This document shows, piece after piece, positions 18,486 through 26,866 of a stretch of DNA of 64,000 bases. Positions within the stretch are counted from its first letter, which is position 1, and the number at the start of each line of letters is the position of its first letter. Origin of the DNA: Billgrantia montanilacus (lineage in GTDB: Bacteria; Pseudomonadota; Gammaproteobacteria; Pseudomonadales; Halomonadaceae); assembly GCF_003336675.1 (NCBI RefSeq), contig NZ_QPII01000009.1, positions 1-64,000 on the forward strand, given 5' to 3'. The translations under genes and the position numbers were made by a program. The notes under the pieces are model-generated. The model searched no databases. It was given only the letters and a program-made list of their open reading frames with translations, and had not been told where the DNA came from.

Positions 18486-19260
18486 TGCGGCACTCCAGTT
18501 ACCCCAGTCCGAGCCTGGCATGCGCAGCCTGCGCGTGCTGGCCCGCCTGCTGGACTACCCCACCGAGGCGCTGCAAGGCGCTGTGGATGAACTGATCGAG
18601 GCGCTTTATGTCGAGCGCCGCCTGACGTCAGCGCTGCGCGGCGACCTGATGAGCTGGTGCCAGCGCATCAGTGAGGGCGACCTGCTGGAACTCCAGTCAG
18701 AGTACGTGGCGCTGTTCGACAAGGGCCGCGCCCACTCGCTGCTGCTGTTCGAGCATGTCCACGGAGAATCCCGTGACCGCGGCCAGGCCATGGTCGACCT
18801 GATGAACGAGTACCAGGAAGCCGGCTTCGAGCTGGATGCCCGGGAACTGCCGGACTATCTGCCGCTGTTCCTCGAGTATCTCTCCACCCGCAGCGAGGCC
18901 GAGATTGGCCGCTGGCTTGGCGAGATACGTCACATCCTGGCGCTGCTGGCGGCGCGGCTGGAGGAGCGCGGCGCCGACCACGCCCTGGTGATGCGCGCTC
19001 TGCTTGCGATGATCGGCGCCGAGGCGGAGGTGGAAGCCCAGCGCGAGACCGTGGTGGGGGAGAGTCGTGACGACACCCCCGAGGCGCTGGATGCGGTGTG
19101 GGAAGAGGAGGCGGTGCGCTTTTCCGCCAAGTCCGATGAGGACTGCGCGCTGCAGTCCGCCGAAGGGCGCCGTCTGGCCGAGCGCAAGCGCGAGACCCAG
19201 AGCCAGCCGGTACGGATCATGTCACCCGGGGCGGATGCGCCTCGCGTGAGCGGTCGTTAA
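18478..19260 (+). CDS. narJ: Nitrate reductase molybdenum cofactor assembly chaperone NarJ
   Basis: A 260-residue all-helical TorD/NarJ-family chaperone that binds apo-NarG and assists FS0 and molybdenum cofactor insertion before membrane docking; it is not part of the final enzyme. Recognisable parts are RVLARLLDYPTEAL near the N-terminus, the central VALFDKGRAHSLLLFEHVHGESRDRGQAM motif region, and ELPDYLPLFLEYLS. The charged C-terminus is about 24 residues longer than in E. coli (236) and poorly conserved. It overlaps narH by 8 bases and precedes narI by 13. Confidence 0.94.
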   Translation: MADAALQLPQSEPGMRSLRVLARLLDYPTEALQGAVDELIEALYVERRLTSALRGDLMSWCQRISEGDLLELQSEYVALFDKGRAHSLLLFEHVHGESRDRGQAMVDLMNEYQEAGFELDARELPDYLPLFLEYLSTRSEAEIGRWLGEIRHILALLAARLEERGADHALVMRALLAMIGAEAEVEAQRETVVGESRDDTPEALDAVWEEEAVRFSAKSDEDCALQSAEGRRLAERKRETQSQPVRIMSPGADAPRVSGR

Positions 19261-19273
19261 CAGGAGAACTGTC

Positions 19274-19966
19274 ATGTTTGACGCCATTTCCACCTATCTC
19301 AATCACCTGATCTACGGCTACTACCCGTACCTCGTCGGCACCGTCTTCCTGATCGGCAGCCTGATGCGCTACGACCATGGCCAGTTCACCTGGAAGACCG
19401 GCTCCAGCCAGATGCTGTCGTCGAAGAACATGCGCCTGGCCAGCAACCTCTTCCATGTCGGCATCATCGTGATCTTCTTCGGCCACCTGTTCGGCATGCT
19501 GACGCCGCACTGGATGTACGGCCGGTTCCTGGACGCCGGCACCAAGCAGCTTCTCGCCATCGTGGTGGGCGGCATCGCCGGCGCCATGTGCGTGGTGGGC
19601 GGCGGCATGCTGCTGCATCGCCGCCTCACCAACGTCCGGGTTCGGGCCTCATCGAGCACCATGGATACCGCCATCCTCGGCCTGATCGTGTTCCAGGCGG
19701 CGCTGGGAATGCTCACTATCCTCTTCTCCCTGGGCCACATGGACGGCGAGATGATGGTCACCCTGGCCAGCTGGGCCCAGGCGATCGTCTTCTTCGGCGG
19801 CGGCGCCGCCTACTACATGGAAGAGGTCTCCTGGATCTACAAGCTGCACATCTTCGTCGGCCTGACCATCATCCTGCTGTTCCCGTTCTCGCGACTGGTG
19901 CATGTCTGGAGCGTACCGTTCGGCTATATCACCAGGCGCTACCAGCTGGTTCGCCGCCGGGGTTGA
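19274..19966 (+). CDS. narI: Respiratory nitrate reductase gamma subunit NarI
   Basis: A 230-residue membrane cytochrome b subunit that oxidises quinol and anchors NarGH. Five hydrophobic helices are visible: about residues 4-28, 50-74, 88-112, 125-150 and 180-203. Histidines suited to bind the two b haems occur in NLFHVGIIVIFFGHLFG and in YKLHIFVGLTI plus SRLVHVWSVP, as in E. coli NarI. CAGGAGAACTGTC precedes the ATG. It closes the core reductase operon; a 291-base gap with an inverted-repeat element separates it from the accessory genes. Confidence 0.95.
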   Translation: MFDAISTYLNHLIYGYYPYLVGTVFLIGSLMRYDHGQFTWKTGSSQMLSSKNMRLASNLFHVGIIVIFFGHLFGMLTPHWMYGRFLDAGTKQLLAIVVGGIAGAMCVVGGGMLLHRRLTNVRVRASSSTMDTAILGLIVFQAALGMLTILFSLGHMDGEMMVTLASWAQAIVFFGGGAAYYMEEVSWIYKLHIFVGLTIILLFPFSRLVHVWSVPFGYITRRYQLVRRRG

Positions 19967-20121
19967 GCACAAGCTGGCTGCGCTTCGGCTTCGCAATCTC
20001 GAAGTCTCCCGTGAGGGGCGCCGGGGGCAAGCCGAAGAGGAGGTCCTTCGCCATGGGTGAGGAGCACTGCTCCGAACGGGCTGACCATCGCTCGCTCAGC
20101 TTCGCGAATAATGGCACCACC

Positions 20122-20232
20122 GAGCGGGCCGGGGACAGGTGGACGAGGAGGTCTTTTTCCAGGGATGGAAAAAGTAGCGTCCAGGGAAGGATTCACAGTG
20201 CCTCCTCGGAAACCTGGTCCCCGGCTCTGCTC
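20122..20232. repeat. 111-base imperfect inverted-repeat element in the nar operon
   Basis: Left arm 20122-20151 and right arm 20201-20232 pair with few bulges: GCCGGGGACAGG against GCCGGGGACCAGG, and CGAGGAGG against CGAGGAGG. Inside is a second perfect 8-base hairpin, CTTTTTCC (20153-20160) with GGAAAAAG (20167-20174). The whole gap 19967-20257 has no gene. The structure could attenuate transcription or protect the upstream narGHJI mRNA, or be an interspersed repeat. From memory, similar motifs are scattered in Halomonas-type genomes, but I cannot verify this. Confidence 0.6.
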
Positions 20233-20257
20233 CGGCAAGATTATTGAGGTGAATGAC

Positions 20258-21079
20258 ATGCAAATGATCGAGATCGAACAGCTGCCGGGCCGCGTCACAC
20301 CGCCGCCCATCAGGGTCGGCGGCAAGGCCATCGACGAGGAGAGCATCGCCCGGGAGATGCAGTACCACCCCGCGGCCAATGCCGGCGAGGCGCAGCTTCA
20401 GGCCGCCCGGGCCCTGGTGGTACGCGAGCTGCTGCTCCAGCGCGCCGCCGTGCTGGGCCTGGTGGCGGCCGACGAGGCCGAGGAAGGCGACAACGACGCC
20501 GCCATCGCCAGCCTGCTGGAGCAGGAGCTGGAGGTGCCGGAACCCTCGGAGGCCGACTGCCGGCGCTTTTTCGACGCCGCGCCGGAGCGCTTCAGCGAAC
20601 CGACCCGGCTGGCGGTTCGTCACATCCTGCTGGCGGCGGCGCCGGACGATGCGCCGGCCCGCGACACCCAGTACCGCCTGGGCGAGTCGCTGATCGCGGA
20701 GCTGGAGACCATCCCCGAGCGCTTCACCGAGTTCGCCATGCGCCACTCGGCGTGTCCGTCGAAGGAGGAGGGCGGCGAGCTGGGCTGGCTGGCACCGGGA
20801 CAGACCGTTGGTGAACTGGACCGTGCCCTGCAGCACCTCCCCGAAGGGCTCCATGAGCGGCCGCTGGCCTCGCGCTATGGCTGGCACGTGATCCTGATCG
20901 ACCAGCGTGCCGAGGGTCAGCCGCTGCCCTTCGAGCAGGTCGTCGACCGTGTGCGCCACAACCTGCGTGAGCAGGCCACGCGACGCGCCCTTCGCCACTA
21001 CCTGTTGGCGCTGGAAACCGAGATCGGTGTCGAAGGAGTAGAGCTCGACGATGATGCCGCCGGCAGCTTGATGCAATAG
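20258..21079 (+). CDS. PpiC-type (parvulin) peptidyl-prolyl isomerase of the nar operon
   Basis: A 273-residue protein with a helical N-terminal chaperone-like part (about 1-130) and a parvulin domain (about 138-235). Parvulin landmarks are VRHILLAAA, FTEFAMRHSACPSKEEGGELGW and ASRYGWHVILIDQ. The ATG at 20258 is chosen because GAGGTG lies six bases upstream; longer frames would run through the inverted-repeat element. There is no signal peptide, so it should act in the cytoplasm. A NifM-like isomerase also follows narI in Pseudomonas nar operons, and a role in maturation or folding of the reductase is likely but inferred. Confidence 0.85.
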   Translation: MQMIEIEQLPGRVTPPPIRVGGKAIDEESIAREMQYHPAANAGEAQLQAARALVVRELLLQRAAVLGLVAADEAEEGDNDAAIASLLEQELEVPEPSEADCRRFFDAAPERFSEPTRLAVRHILLAAAPDDAPARDTQYRLGESLIAELETIPERFTEFAMRHSACPSKEEGGELGWLAPGQTVGELDRALQHLPEGLHERPLASRYGWHVILIDQRAEGQPLPFEQVVDRVRHNLREQATRRALRHYLLALETEIGVEGVELDDDAAGSLMQ

Positions 21080-21089
21080 GAGAGATTCC

Positions 21090-21674
21090 ATGGCCCATGT
21101 TCACGCCGATACCCCCTTCGCACCGCTCGGCATCGCCGTGCTGACCGTGTCCGATACGCGTGGCTTCGACCGCGACGGCAGCGGCGACCTGCTCAGCGAG
21201 CGCCTGTCCGAGGCGGGCCATGCGCTGGTGGAACGTCGCATCGTGCCCGACGATATCTACCGCATCCGCGCGGTCGTCTCGAAGTGGGTGGTACGCGAGG
21301 ATATCCAGGTGATCCTGGTCAACGGGGGCACGGGATTCACCACTCGGGATACCACGCCGGAAGCGCTGATGCCGCTCTTCGACCGCTCGGTGGATGGCTA
21401 CGGCGAGCTGTTCCGCCAGCTCTCCTTCGAGAGCATCGGTACCTCGACCGTCCAATCGCGGGCGGTGGGTGGCGTGGCCAACCGCACGCTGATCTTCGCC
21501 ATGCCCGGTTCGCCCAAGGCCTGCGCCACCGCCTGGGACGGCATTCTCGAAAGCCAGCTCGATGCGCGCACCCGGCCGTGCAATTTTGTCGCCATGGTCA
21601 TGCCTGAGCAGCAGGCATGTGGCTCTCGGGAGTTACCGAAAGTGCCTGACCATGGTCAAGGAGCGCGTGTATGA
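21090..21674 (+). CDS. moaB: Molybdenum cofactor biosynthesis protein MoaB
   Basis: A 194-residue MoaB/MogA-family protein, which adenylylates molybdopterin before molybdate insertion. The fold landmarks are IAVLTVSDTRGFDRDGSGD (about 15-33), ILVNGGTGFTTRDTTPEAL (about 75-93) with the GGTG and TxRD motif, and IFAMPGSPKACATAWDGI (about 135-152). AGGAG overlaps the stop of the isomerase gene, and its own stop overlaps moeA (ATGA), so the genes are translationally coupled. The C-terminal 20 residues after VAMVMP are not typical. It serves NarG maturation in this operon. Confidence 0.92.
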   Translation: MAHVHADTPFAPLGIAVLTVSDTRGFDRDGSGDLLSERLSEAGHALVERRIVPDDIYRIRAVVSKWVVREDIQVILVNGGTGFTTRDTTPEALMPLFDRSVDGYGELFRQLSFESIGTSTVQSRAVGGVANRTLIFAMPGSPKACATAWDGILESQLDARTRPCNFVAMVMPEQQACGSRELPKVPDHGQGARV

Positions 21675-22912
21675 CCTGTGCCACTCTTGCCAAGGGCCTG
21701 CTCGACCTGGAAGTCGCCAGGGCGCGGATGATCGCCGCCGCCGAGCCGATCCGCGGCGAAGAATTCGTGGCGCTCGACCAGGCCGTCGGCAGGGTGCTGT
21801 CGCGCCACCTGGTCGCTCGCCTGGACATGCCGAGCATCGACAACAGCGCGATGGACGGCTATGCCCTGTGCCTGGCAGAACTCGGTGAACGGGGCCTGCC
21901 CGTCGTGCTGCGGGTGCCGGCGGGTGCCGCGGTCTCGGCGCTGCCCGAAGGGGGCTGCGCGCGCATCTTTACCGGTGCACCGGTGCCTACGGGTGCCGAC
22001 TGCGTGATTCCCCAGGAGCGGGTCACGCTGGATGGCGAGGGCCGCATGCACGTCAGCGGCGAGGCGAAGCCGGGGGCGAATATCCGCCGCCGGGGCGAGG
22101 AGTACCGTGCCGGCGATGCGCTGCTGCCGTCCGGAGCAACCCTGAACCCAGCGGCCCTTGCCATGCTGGCGAGTCAAGGCATAGCCGAGGTTCCGGTACT
22201 GCCGCGCCTGACGGTGGCGCTGATCTCCACCGGTGACGAGCTGATCGAGCCCGGCGAGCCTTGCCTGGCGGGGCAGGTCTACAACAGCAATCGCGTCATG
22301 CTCAGGGCGCTTCTCGAGCAGCAGGGCTGCGAGGTGCTCGACCTGGGGATCATCGGCGATACGGCGGAAGCGCTGCATGAGGCCTTCGTCGTTACCCGCG
22401 ATAGTGCCGACCTGGTGATCTGCACCGGCGGCGTGTCGGTGGGCGAGGAGGACCATGTGCGGCCGGTACTCGAGGCGCTGGGCGGGCTGGTGTTCCACGG
22501 CGTGGCGATCAAGCCGGGCAAGCCCGTCGCCTTCGGCTTCCTGGACGATGGGTCGCCGGAAGGGGTGCCGCTCATCGCCCTGCCGGGAAATCCGGTGGCG
22601 TCGCTGGTGGGGTGGCAGCTACTGGCCAGGCCCTTCGTCCAGGGGCGCCAGGGGCGCGCCGTCGGGCCATTGCAGCAGTTCAATGTTCGTGCCGGCTTTT
22701 CGCGGCGCGGAAACCATGGCCGGCGTGAGCTGTTGCGGGTAGTGCTCGACTGGCAAGGTGGCCTTCCGGTAGCCTTTCTTGCTGGCGGGCAGGGGTCGCA
22801 CATGCTGCGGGCAGCCAGCCAGGCACACGGCTATCTGATGATGGCCGCCGATACCGACGTGGAGGAAGGTCATGAATACCCCTATCTGCCCGCCGGACAG
22901 TTCGTCGACTGA
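21671..22912 (+). CDS. moeA: Molybdopterin molybdenumtransferase MoeA
   Basis: A 413-residue protein that inserts molybdate into adenylylated molybdopterin. It shows the MoeA N-terminal SIDNSAMDGYAL motif (about 56-67), the MPT-binding GDELIEPGE segment (about 195-204), CTGGVSVGEEDHV (about 252-264) and ALPGNPVASLVGW (about 304-316), and the C-terminal beta-barrel domain ending SHMLRAASQAHGYLMM. It overlaps moaB at the start and the dnr-like gene by 41 bases at its end. A copy inside the nar operon matches cofactor supply to nitrate reductase synthesis. Confidence 0.94.
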   Translation: MTCATLAKGLLDLEVARARMIAAAEPIRGEEFVALDQAVGRVLSRHLVARLDMPSIDNSAMDGYALCLAELGERGLPVVLRVPAGAAVSALPEGGCARIFTGAPVPTGADCVIPQERVTLDGEGRMHVSGEAKPGANIRRRGEEYRAGDALLPSGATLNPAALAMLASQGIAEVPVLPRLTVALISTGDELIEPGEPCLAGQVYNSNRVMLRALLEQQGCEVLDLGIIGDTAEALHEAFVVTRDSADLVICTGGVSVGEEDHVRPVLEALGGLVFHGVAIKPGKPVAFGFLDDGSPEGVPLIALPGNPVASLVGWQLLARPFVQGRQGRAVGPLQQFNVRAGFSRRGNHGRRELLRVVLDWQGGLPVAFLAGGQGSHMLRAASQAHGYLMMAADTDVEEGHEYPYLPAGQFVD

Positions 22913-23615
22913 CCTGCTGTTCAAGCCCAAGCAGCTTCGCGAGCTGGTACACGGCGTGCCCTGGTTGGGTGAGCTCGACGAGAACGAGGTGACCTCGCTG
23001 CTGGAGGACTCGGAGCTCCGCGCCTTGAAGACCCGTGAATGGCTGTTTCGGCAAGATGCCCCGGCCCACTGGCTCTATATCGTCATCAACGGCGCCGTGC
23101 GCCTGGCGCGTTCCGCTGGCGACGGTCGCCTCGCCACCATTCGCTGCGTGGAGCGCGGCGGCACCCTGGGCGAGCTGAGCATGGTCTCCAGTGCCGGCGT
23201 CTACCTCTACTCGGCGGAAGCGCTGCGCCGTACCCATGTACTGGCCATACCGGCCCAGCGCTGTCGTGACATCATGGATCGCCAGCCCGCCTGTCGCGCC
23301 GAATTCATGAGCCGTCTGGCCCTGGAGCTCACCGAGCGCCTCGAGGACCTGGCCCTGTTGACCCAGGCCGATGCCATGTCGCGGCTTGTCAGCTACATCC
23401 TGCGTCAGTTGCCCGCCGGTCGCTCGAAATCGCCGCGGGTGGTGCGTCTCTCCATACCCAAGCGCTGGCTCGCCGCCCAGTTGGCGATGACGCCGGAGAC
23501 CCTCTCGCGGCTGCTGGCCAAGCTGCGCGACGGCGGTGTCATCAGCATCGACCGCCAGCGCCTGGTGGTGCTCGACGAGCAGAAGCTGCGCGACGCCATG
23601 CTGGCCGACGACTGA
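22872..23615 (+). CDS. Crp/Fnr-family regulator, Dnr-like
   Basis: A 247-residue regulator with an N-terminal cyclic-nucleotide-type sensor domain (about 25-150, WLFRQDAPAHWLYIVINGAVRL) and a C-terminal winged helix (about 155-240) whose recognition segment is LAMTPETLSRLLAKLRD. The E-x3-R pattern within TPETLSR matches FNR/DNR proteins that read TTGAT half-sites. It lacks the N-terminal cysteine cluster of FNR, so it should not sense oxygen through [4Fe-4S]; Dnr proteins sense NO through haem. GGAGGAAGGTC precedes the ATG, inside moeA. Control of denitrification or nar genes is inferred from the position and the FNR-like box upstream of narK. Confidence 0.85.
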   Translation: MNTPICPPDSSSTDLLFKPKQLRELVHGVPWLGELDENEVTSLLEDSELRALKTREWLFRQDAPAHWLYIVINGAVRLARSAGDGRLATIRCVERGGTLGELSMVSSAGVYLYSAEALRRTHVLAIPAQRCRDIMDRQPACRAEFMSRLALELTERLEDLALLTQADAMSRLVSYILRQLPAGRSKSPRVVRLSIPKRWLAAQLAMTPETLSRLLAKLRDGGVISIDRQRLVVLDEQKLRDAMLADD

Positions 23616-23658
23616 CGTCGCCGGCGCGGGGCGGCGCGTTGCAATAAGGGGAGGATTC

Positions 23659-24063
23659 ATGTCCCGAACCGCTAGAAAACCTCGCACCCTGGTCTACTCC
23701 TGTTCCGGCTGCTCCGACGTGGCGCAGCTGGCCAACGACGTTGCCCTGTCGCTTGACCACACCGGGGTGGCGGAGATGTCCTGCATCGCCGGTGTGGGCG
23801 GCGGCGTGCCCGGCCTGGTGAAGACCGCCCGCTCCGGGCGCCCCATCGTCGCCATCGACGGCTGTCAGATGCACTGCGTCACCCACTGCCTGGCCAACGC
23901 CGGCGTTACTGCCACCGAACACGTGAAGCTCTATGAGCAGGGGTTTCGCAAGCGGCGCGGGCAGAGCTACGGCAGCGAGATCATTAACGAGGTCGCCGAC
24001 CAGGTCGGTGAGCTGATTGCCCGGCTGCCGATGGAGACGATTCCCGCCGCTGAGCGCAGCTAA
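23659..24063 (+). CDS. DGC-domain putative metal-binding protein
   Basis: A 134-residue cysteine-rich protein with the order C15-x2-C18, C42, D67-G68-C69, C73 and C77 (SCSGCSD, EMSCIAG, IDGCQMHCVTHC). The Asp-Gly-Cys motif with conserved cysteines defines the DGC domain, proposed to bind zinc or another metal; its biochemical role is unknown. GGGGAGG precedes ATG 23659, 43 bases after the dnr-like gene, so it is probably the last gene of the nar operon. The context suggests a link to metal, sulfur or redox handling in nitrate or NO metabolism; this is inference. Confidence 0.75.
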   Translation: MSRTARKPRTLVYSCSGCSDVAQLANDVALSLDHTGVAEMSCIAGVGGGVPGLVKTARSGRPIVAIDGCQMHCVTHCLANAGVTATEHVKLYEQGFRKRRGQSYGSEIINEVADQVGELIARLPMETIPAAERS

Positions 24064-24100
24064 CAGGGGCTGGTTGGGCCTCGTTGCCATTGAGCCCCTG
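24064..24100. terminator. Possible terminator hairpin at the end of the nar operon
   Basis: CAGGGGCT (24064-24071) and AGCCCCTG (24093-24100) form a perfect 8-base stem around a 21-base loop directly after the stop of the DGC gene. No T-run follows, so intrinsic termination is uncertain. Confidence 0.35.
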
Positions 24101-24111
24101 GCCGGCTAGCT

Positions 24112-24134
24112 TGGTGGGCATCCAATGCCCACCA
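24112..24134 (+). promoter_or_regulatory. Hairpin abutting the ribosome site of the S9 peptidase gene
   Basis: TGGTGGGCAT, loop CCA, ATGCCCACCA is a perfect 10-base stem. Its last base is the first A of the AGGAG ribosome site that serves the ATG at 24145. The stem could modulate ribosome access or protect the mRNA end; no T-run follows it. Confidence 0.45.
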
Positions 24135-24144
24135 GGAGATCCGC

Positions 24145-26196
24145 ATGGCTGCCCCGCACAACGAGCATGACCCCCATCTCTGGTTGGAAGAAGTGGAGGG
24201 CGAGCAGGCCCTGGCCTGGGTGGAGGCGCGCAACGCCGACAGCCAGGCGCGGCTGGCCGATTCAGAAGGCTTCGCCGAGCTGCGTGACGATCTGCAGGCG
24301 ATCCTCGAGGCCGACGACCGCATCCCCTTCGTGGTCAAGCGCGGCGAGCACTTCTACAACTTCTGGCAGGACCGCGACCACCCCCGCGGGCTGTGGCGGC
24401 GCACCACCCTCGAGGAGTACCGCAAGGCGCGACCTGATTGGGAGGTGCTGATCGACCTCGATGCGCTCAACGCCGAGGAGGACGAGAACTGGGTGTGGCA
24501 CGGCGCCCACTGCCTGCGACCCACCTCGCCCGATGAGCCTTGGCGCCACTGCCTGGTGTCGCTCTCCCGCGGTGGCGCCGATGCCGACGTCACTCGCGAG
24601 TTCGACCTGGTGGAGAAGCGCTGGGTCCAGAATGGCTTTTATCGCCCCGAGGCCAAGGGCAGCCTGGGCTGGATCGACCACGATACCGTCTACGCTCAGA
24701 CCGACTTCGGCGAAGGCTCGATGACCCGCTCCGGCTACCCGCGCATCGTCAAGCAATGGCGGCGCGGCACGCCGCTTTCCGAAGCCGAGACGGTCTTCGA
24801 GGCCGAGCCCGACGACATGGCGGTGGGTGCCGCCCATGATTCCACGCCGGGTTTCGAGCGAGACTTCGTTAGCCGCGCCCGGGCCTTCTACGACAACGAG
24901 CTCTACCTGCGCGAGGCCGACGACACCCTGCGCCGCATCGAGGTGCCCAACTCGGCTCACAAGCAGGTGCATCGCGAGTGGCTAATCGTGGAACTGCGCG
25001 AACCCTGGGAGCTGAATGGGACCACCTATCCCGCCGGCGCCCTGCTGATCGCCGACTTCGACGCCTTCATGGCGGGCGAGCGCGACTTTCGCGTGCTGTT
25101 CACCCCCACCGAGCGCACCTCGCTCTCGGACGCCACCTGGACCCGCCATCACCTGATCCTCAACGTGCTCGACGACGTCAAGCACCGGCTCCATGTGCTG
25201 ACGCCGGAAGCGGGGCGGTGGCAGCCCGAGCCGCTGGTGGGCGCGCCGGCGCTGGGTAGCGTCAGCGTTAGCGCGGTGGACGACGAGGAGAGCGACGATG
25301 TCTTTCTCATCGTCAGCGACTACCTGACGCCGACCACGCTGCTGCACGGCCGGGTCGGCGAGGAGCTCGAGACGCTCAAGCAGGCCCCGACGCTGTTCGA
25401 TGCCGAGGGCCTCGAGGTGACCCAGCACTTCGCCACCAGCCAGGACGGCACGCCGGTGCCCTATTTCCAGGTGGCGCGGCGTGATCTCGAGCCGAGCGGC
25501 GATCACCCGACGCTGCTCTACGGCTACGGCGGCTTCGAGGTGCCGCTGCTGCCCGGCTACAGCCCCGGCGTGGGGCGCGCCTGGCTCAGCCGCGGCGGCG
25601 TCTACGTCGTGGCCAACATTCGCGGCGGCGGCGAGTACGGCCCGCGCTGGCACCAGGCGGCGCTGCGCGAGAAGCGCCACAAGGCCTTCGAGGATTTCGC
25701 TGCCGTGGCAGAAGATCTGATCGAGCGCGGCGTCACCTCGCCGCAGCGGCTGGGCATTCAGGGTGGCTCCAACGGCGGCCTGCTGGTGGGTAACATGCTG
25801 ACACGCTACCCGCAGCTGCTGGGCGCCGTGGTATGCCAGGTGCCGCTGCTCGACATGCGCCGCTATCACTTGCTGCTGGCCGGCGCCTCGTGGATGGCCG
25901 AGTACGGCGACCCCGACGGCGACGACTGGGATGCCTTCCTGCGCGATGTCTCGCCCTATCACAACCTCGACCTCGCGGCCGATTACCCACCCATGCTGCT
26001 GATGACCAGCACTCGCGACGACCGCGTCCACCCGGGCCACGCACGCAAGATGATGGCGCGCATGTGCGAGCAGGGGCACGAGGTGCTCTATTACGAGAAC
26101 ATCGAAGGCGGCCACGGCGGTGCGGCTGACAACCGCCAGCGCGCCCACATGCAGGCGCTGACGTTCAGCTTTCTCGGGCAGCAATTGATGGGCTAG
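24145..26196 (+). CDS. Prolyl oligopeptidase family (S9A) serine peptidase
   Basis: A 683-residue cytosolic peptidase expected to cleave short peptides, classically after proline. The beta-propeller N-terminal part spans about 1-420. The alpha/beta-hydrolase part carries S542 in GGSNGGLLVG, the acid in STRDDRVHP (D625/D626) and H657 in EGGHGG. The N-terminus DPHLWLEEVEGEQALAWVEARN is typical of S9A members often annotated as S9 family peptidase or protease II-like. Start ATG 24145 has AGGAG upstream. The last 32 bases overlap the convergent TetR gene. A functional tie to the upstream nar genes is not evident. Confidence 0.9.
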   Translation: MAAPHNEHDPHLWLEEVEGEQALAWVEARNADSQARLADSEGFAELRDDLQAILEADDRIPFVVKRGEHFYNFWQDRDHPRGLWRRTTLEEYRKARPDWEVLIDLDALNAEEDENWVWHGAHCLRPTSPDEPWRHCLVSLSRGGADADVTREFDLVEKRWVQNGFYRPEAKGSLGWIDHDTVYAQTDFGEGSMTRSGYPRIVKQWRRGTPLSEAETVFEAEPDDMAVGAAHDSTPGFERDFVSRARAFYDNELYLREADDTLRRIEVPNSAHKQVHREWLIVELREPWELNGTTYPAGALLIADFDAFMAGERDFRVLFTPTERTSLSDATWTRHHLILNVLDDVKHRLHVLTPEAGRWQPEPLVGAPALGSVSVSAVDDEESDDVFLIVSDYLTPTTLLHGRVGEELETLKQAPTLFDAEGLEVTQHFATSQDGTPVPYFQVARRDLEPSGDHPTLLYGYGGFEVPLLPGYSPGVGRAWLSRGGVYVVANIRGGGEYGPRWHQAALREKRHKAFEDFAAVAEDLIERGVTSPQRLGIQGGSNGGLLVGNMLTRYPQLLGAVVCQVPLLDMRRYHLLLAGASWMAEYGDPDGDDWDAFLRDVSPYHNLDLAADYPPMLLMTSTRDDRVHPGHARKMMARMCEQGHEVLYYENIEGGHGGAADNRQRAHMQALTFSFLGQQLMG

Positions 26197-26833
26197 AGGA
26201 TGGCTTCGGCGCATGACCATGCCGGGCCTGGAAGCGCTGCAGTTCGCGGAGCTGCGGCGCCTGCCCGGTGAAGATCTCCACGTAGGCGGGGATGCGCTGC
26301 ATGCGCACCTCGAGCGCCTCCTGGGTTTTCATCGAGATGTAGCCAATCTGGGTGAGGTAGATGGTGCGGCCGCGCACGTTGGCGGCCAGCGGTTCAAAGC
26401 CGTAGCGCTCGAACATCCGCGTCAGCGCGTCGATGCGCGTTTCGTCCGCGGTATCGATCTCCCTTGATACCTCGTCCGACTGCAGTGCCCAGCTGCGCAT
26501 CGCAAACTCCAGCTGGGAGTCGAAGAGCGCGGGGTCCAGCCAGCAGTCGAAGACGTTGAGGATCGCCTCGGTAATGCTCTCGGCGTAAGCCTCGGTCTGC
26601 CGCACCAGGCCCTGGGTGTTCTTTTCCCGCCAGCGCTCGACCAGGGCGTCCAGCAGCGCCTCGCGATCCTTGAAGAACCAGTAGAAGCTGGTGCGCGAGA
26701 CGTCGAGCCGCTTGGCCAGCGGCAGGATCCGCACGCTATCCACACCGGAGTCGAGCAGCAGCTCGAAGGCGGCGTCGAGCCAGGCTTCGCGGGAGCCTTT
26801 CCATTTGGTGTCGCTGTTACTACCTGTCGGCAT
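26165..26833 (-). CDS. TetR-family transcriptional regulator
   Basis: A 222-residue repressor-type protein. The N-terminal helix-turn-helix (about 15-60) reads WLDAAFELLLDSGVDSVRILPLAKRLDVSRTSFYWFFKDREALLDAL, a classic TetR DNA-binding domain; residues 70-190 form the ligand-binding helical domain. It follows the DgcA-like oxidoreductase gene by 33 bases in the same direction, so it is likely co-transcribed and autoregulated, sensing a substrate or product of that enzyme. Its end overlaps the convergent peptidase gene by 32 bases. Confidence 0.88.
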   Translation of the reverse strand: MPTGSNSDTKWKGSREAWLDAAFELLLDSGVDSVRILPLAKRLDVSRTSFYWFFKDREALLDALVERWREKNTQGLVRQTEAYAESITEAILNVFDCWLDPALFDSQLEFAMRSWALQSDEVSREIDTADETRIDALTRMFERYGFEPLAANVRGRTIYLTQIGYISMKTQEALEVRMQRIPAYVEIFTGQAPQLRELQRFQARHGHAPKPSSSPSIAARES

Positions 26834-26866
26834 CGAGAGGGTCTCGCTGTTTCGGGTGCCCGGCCA

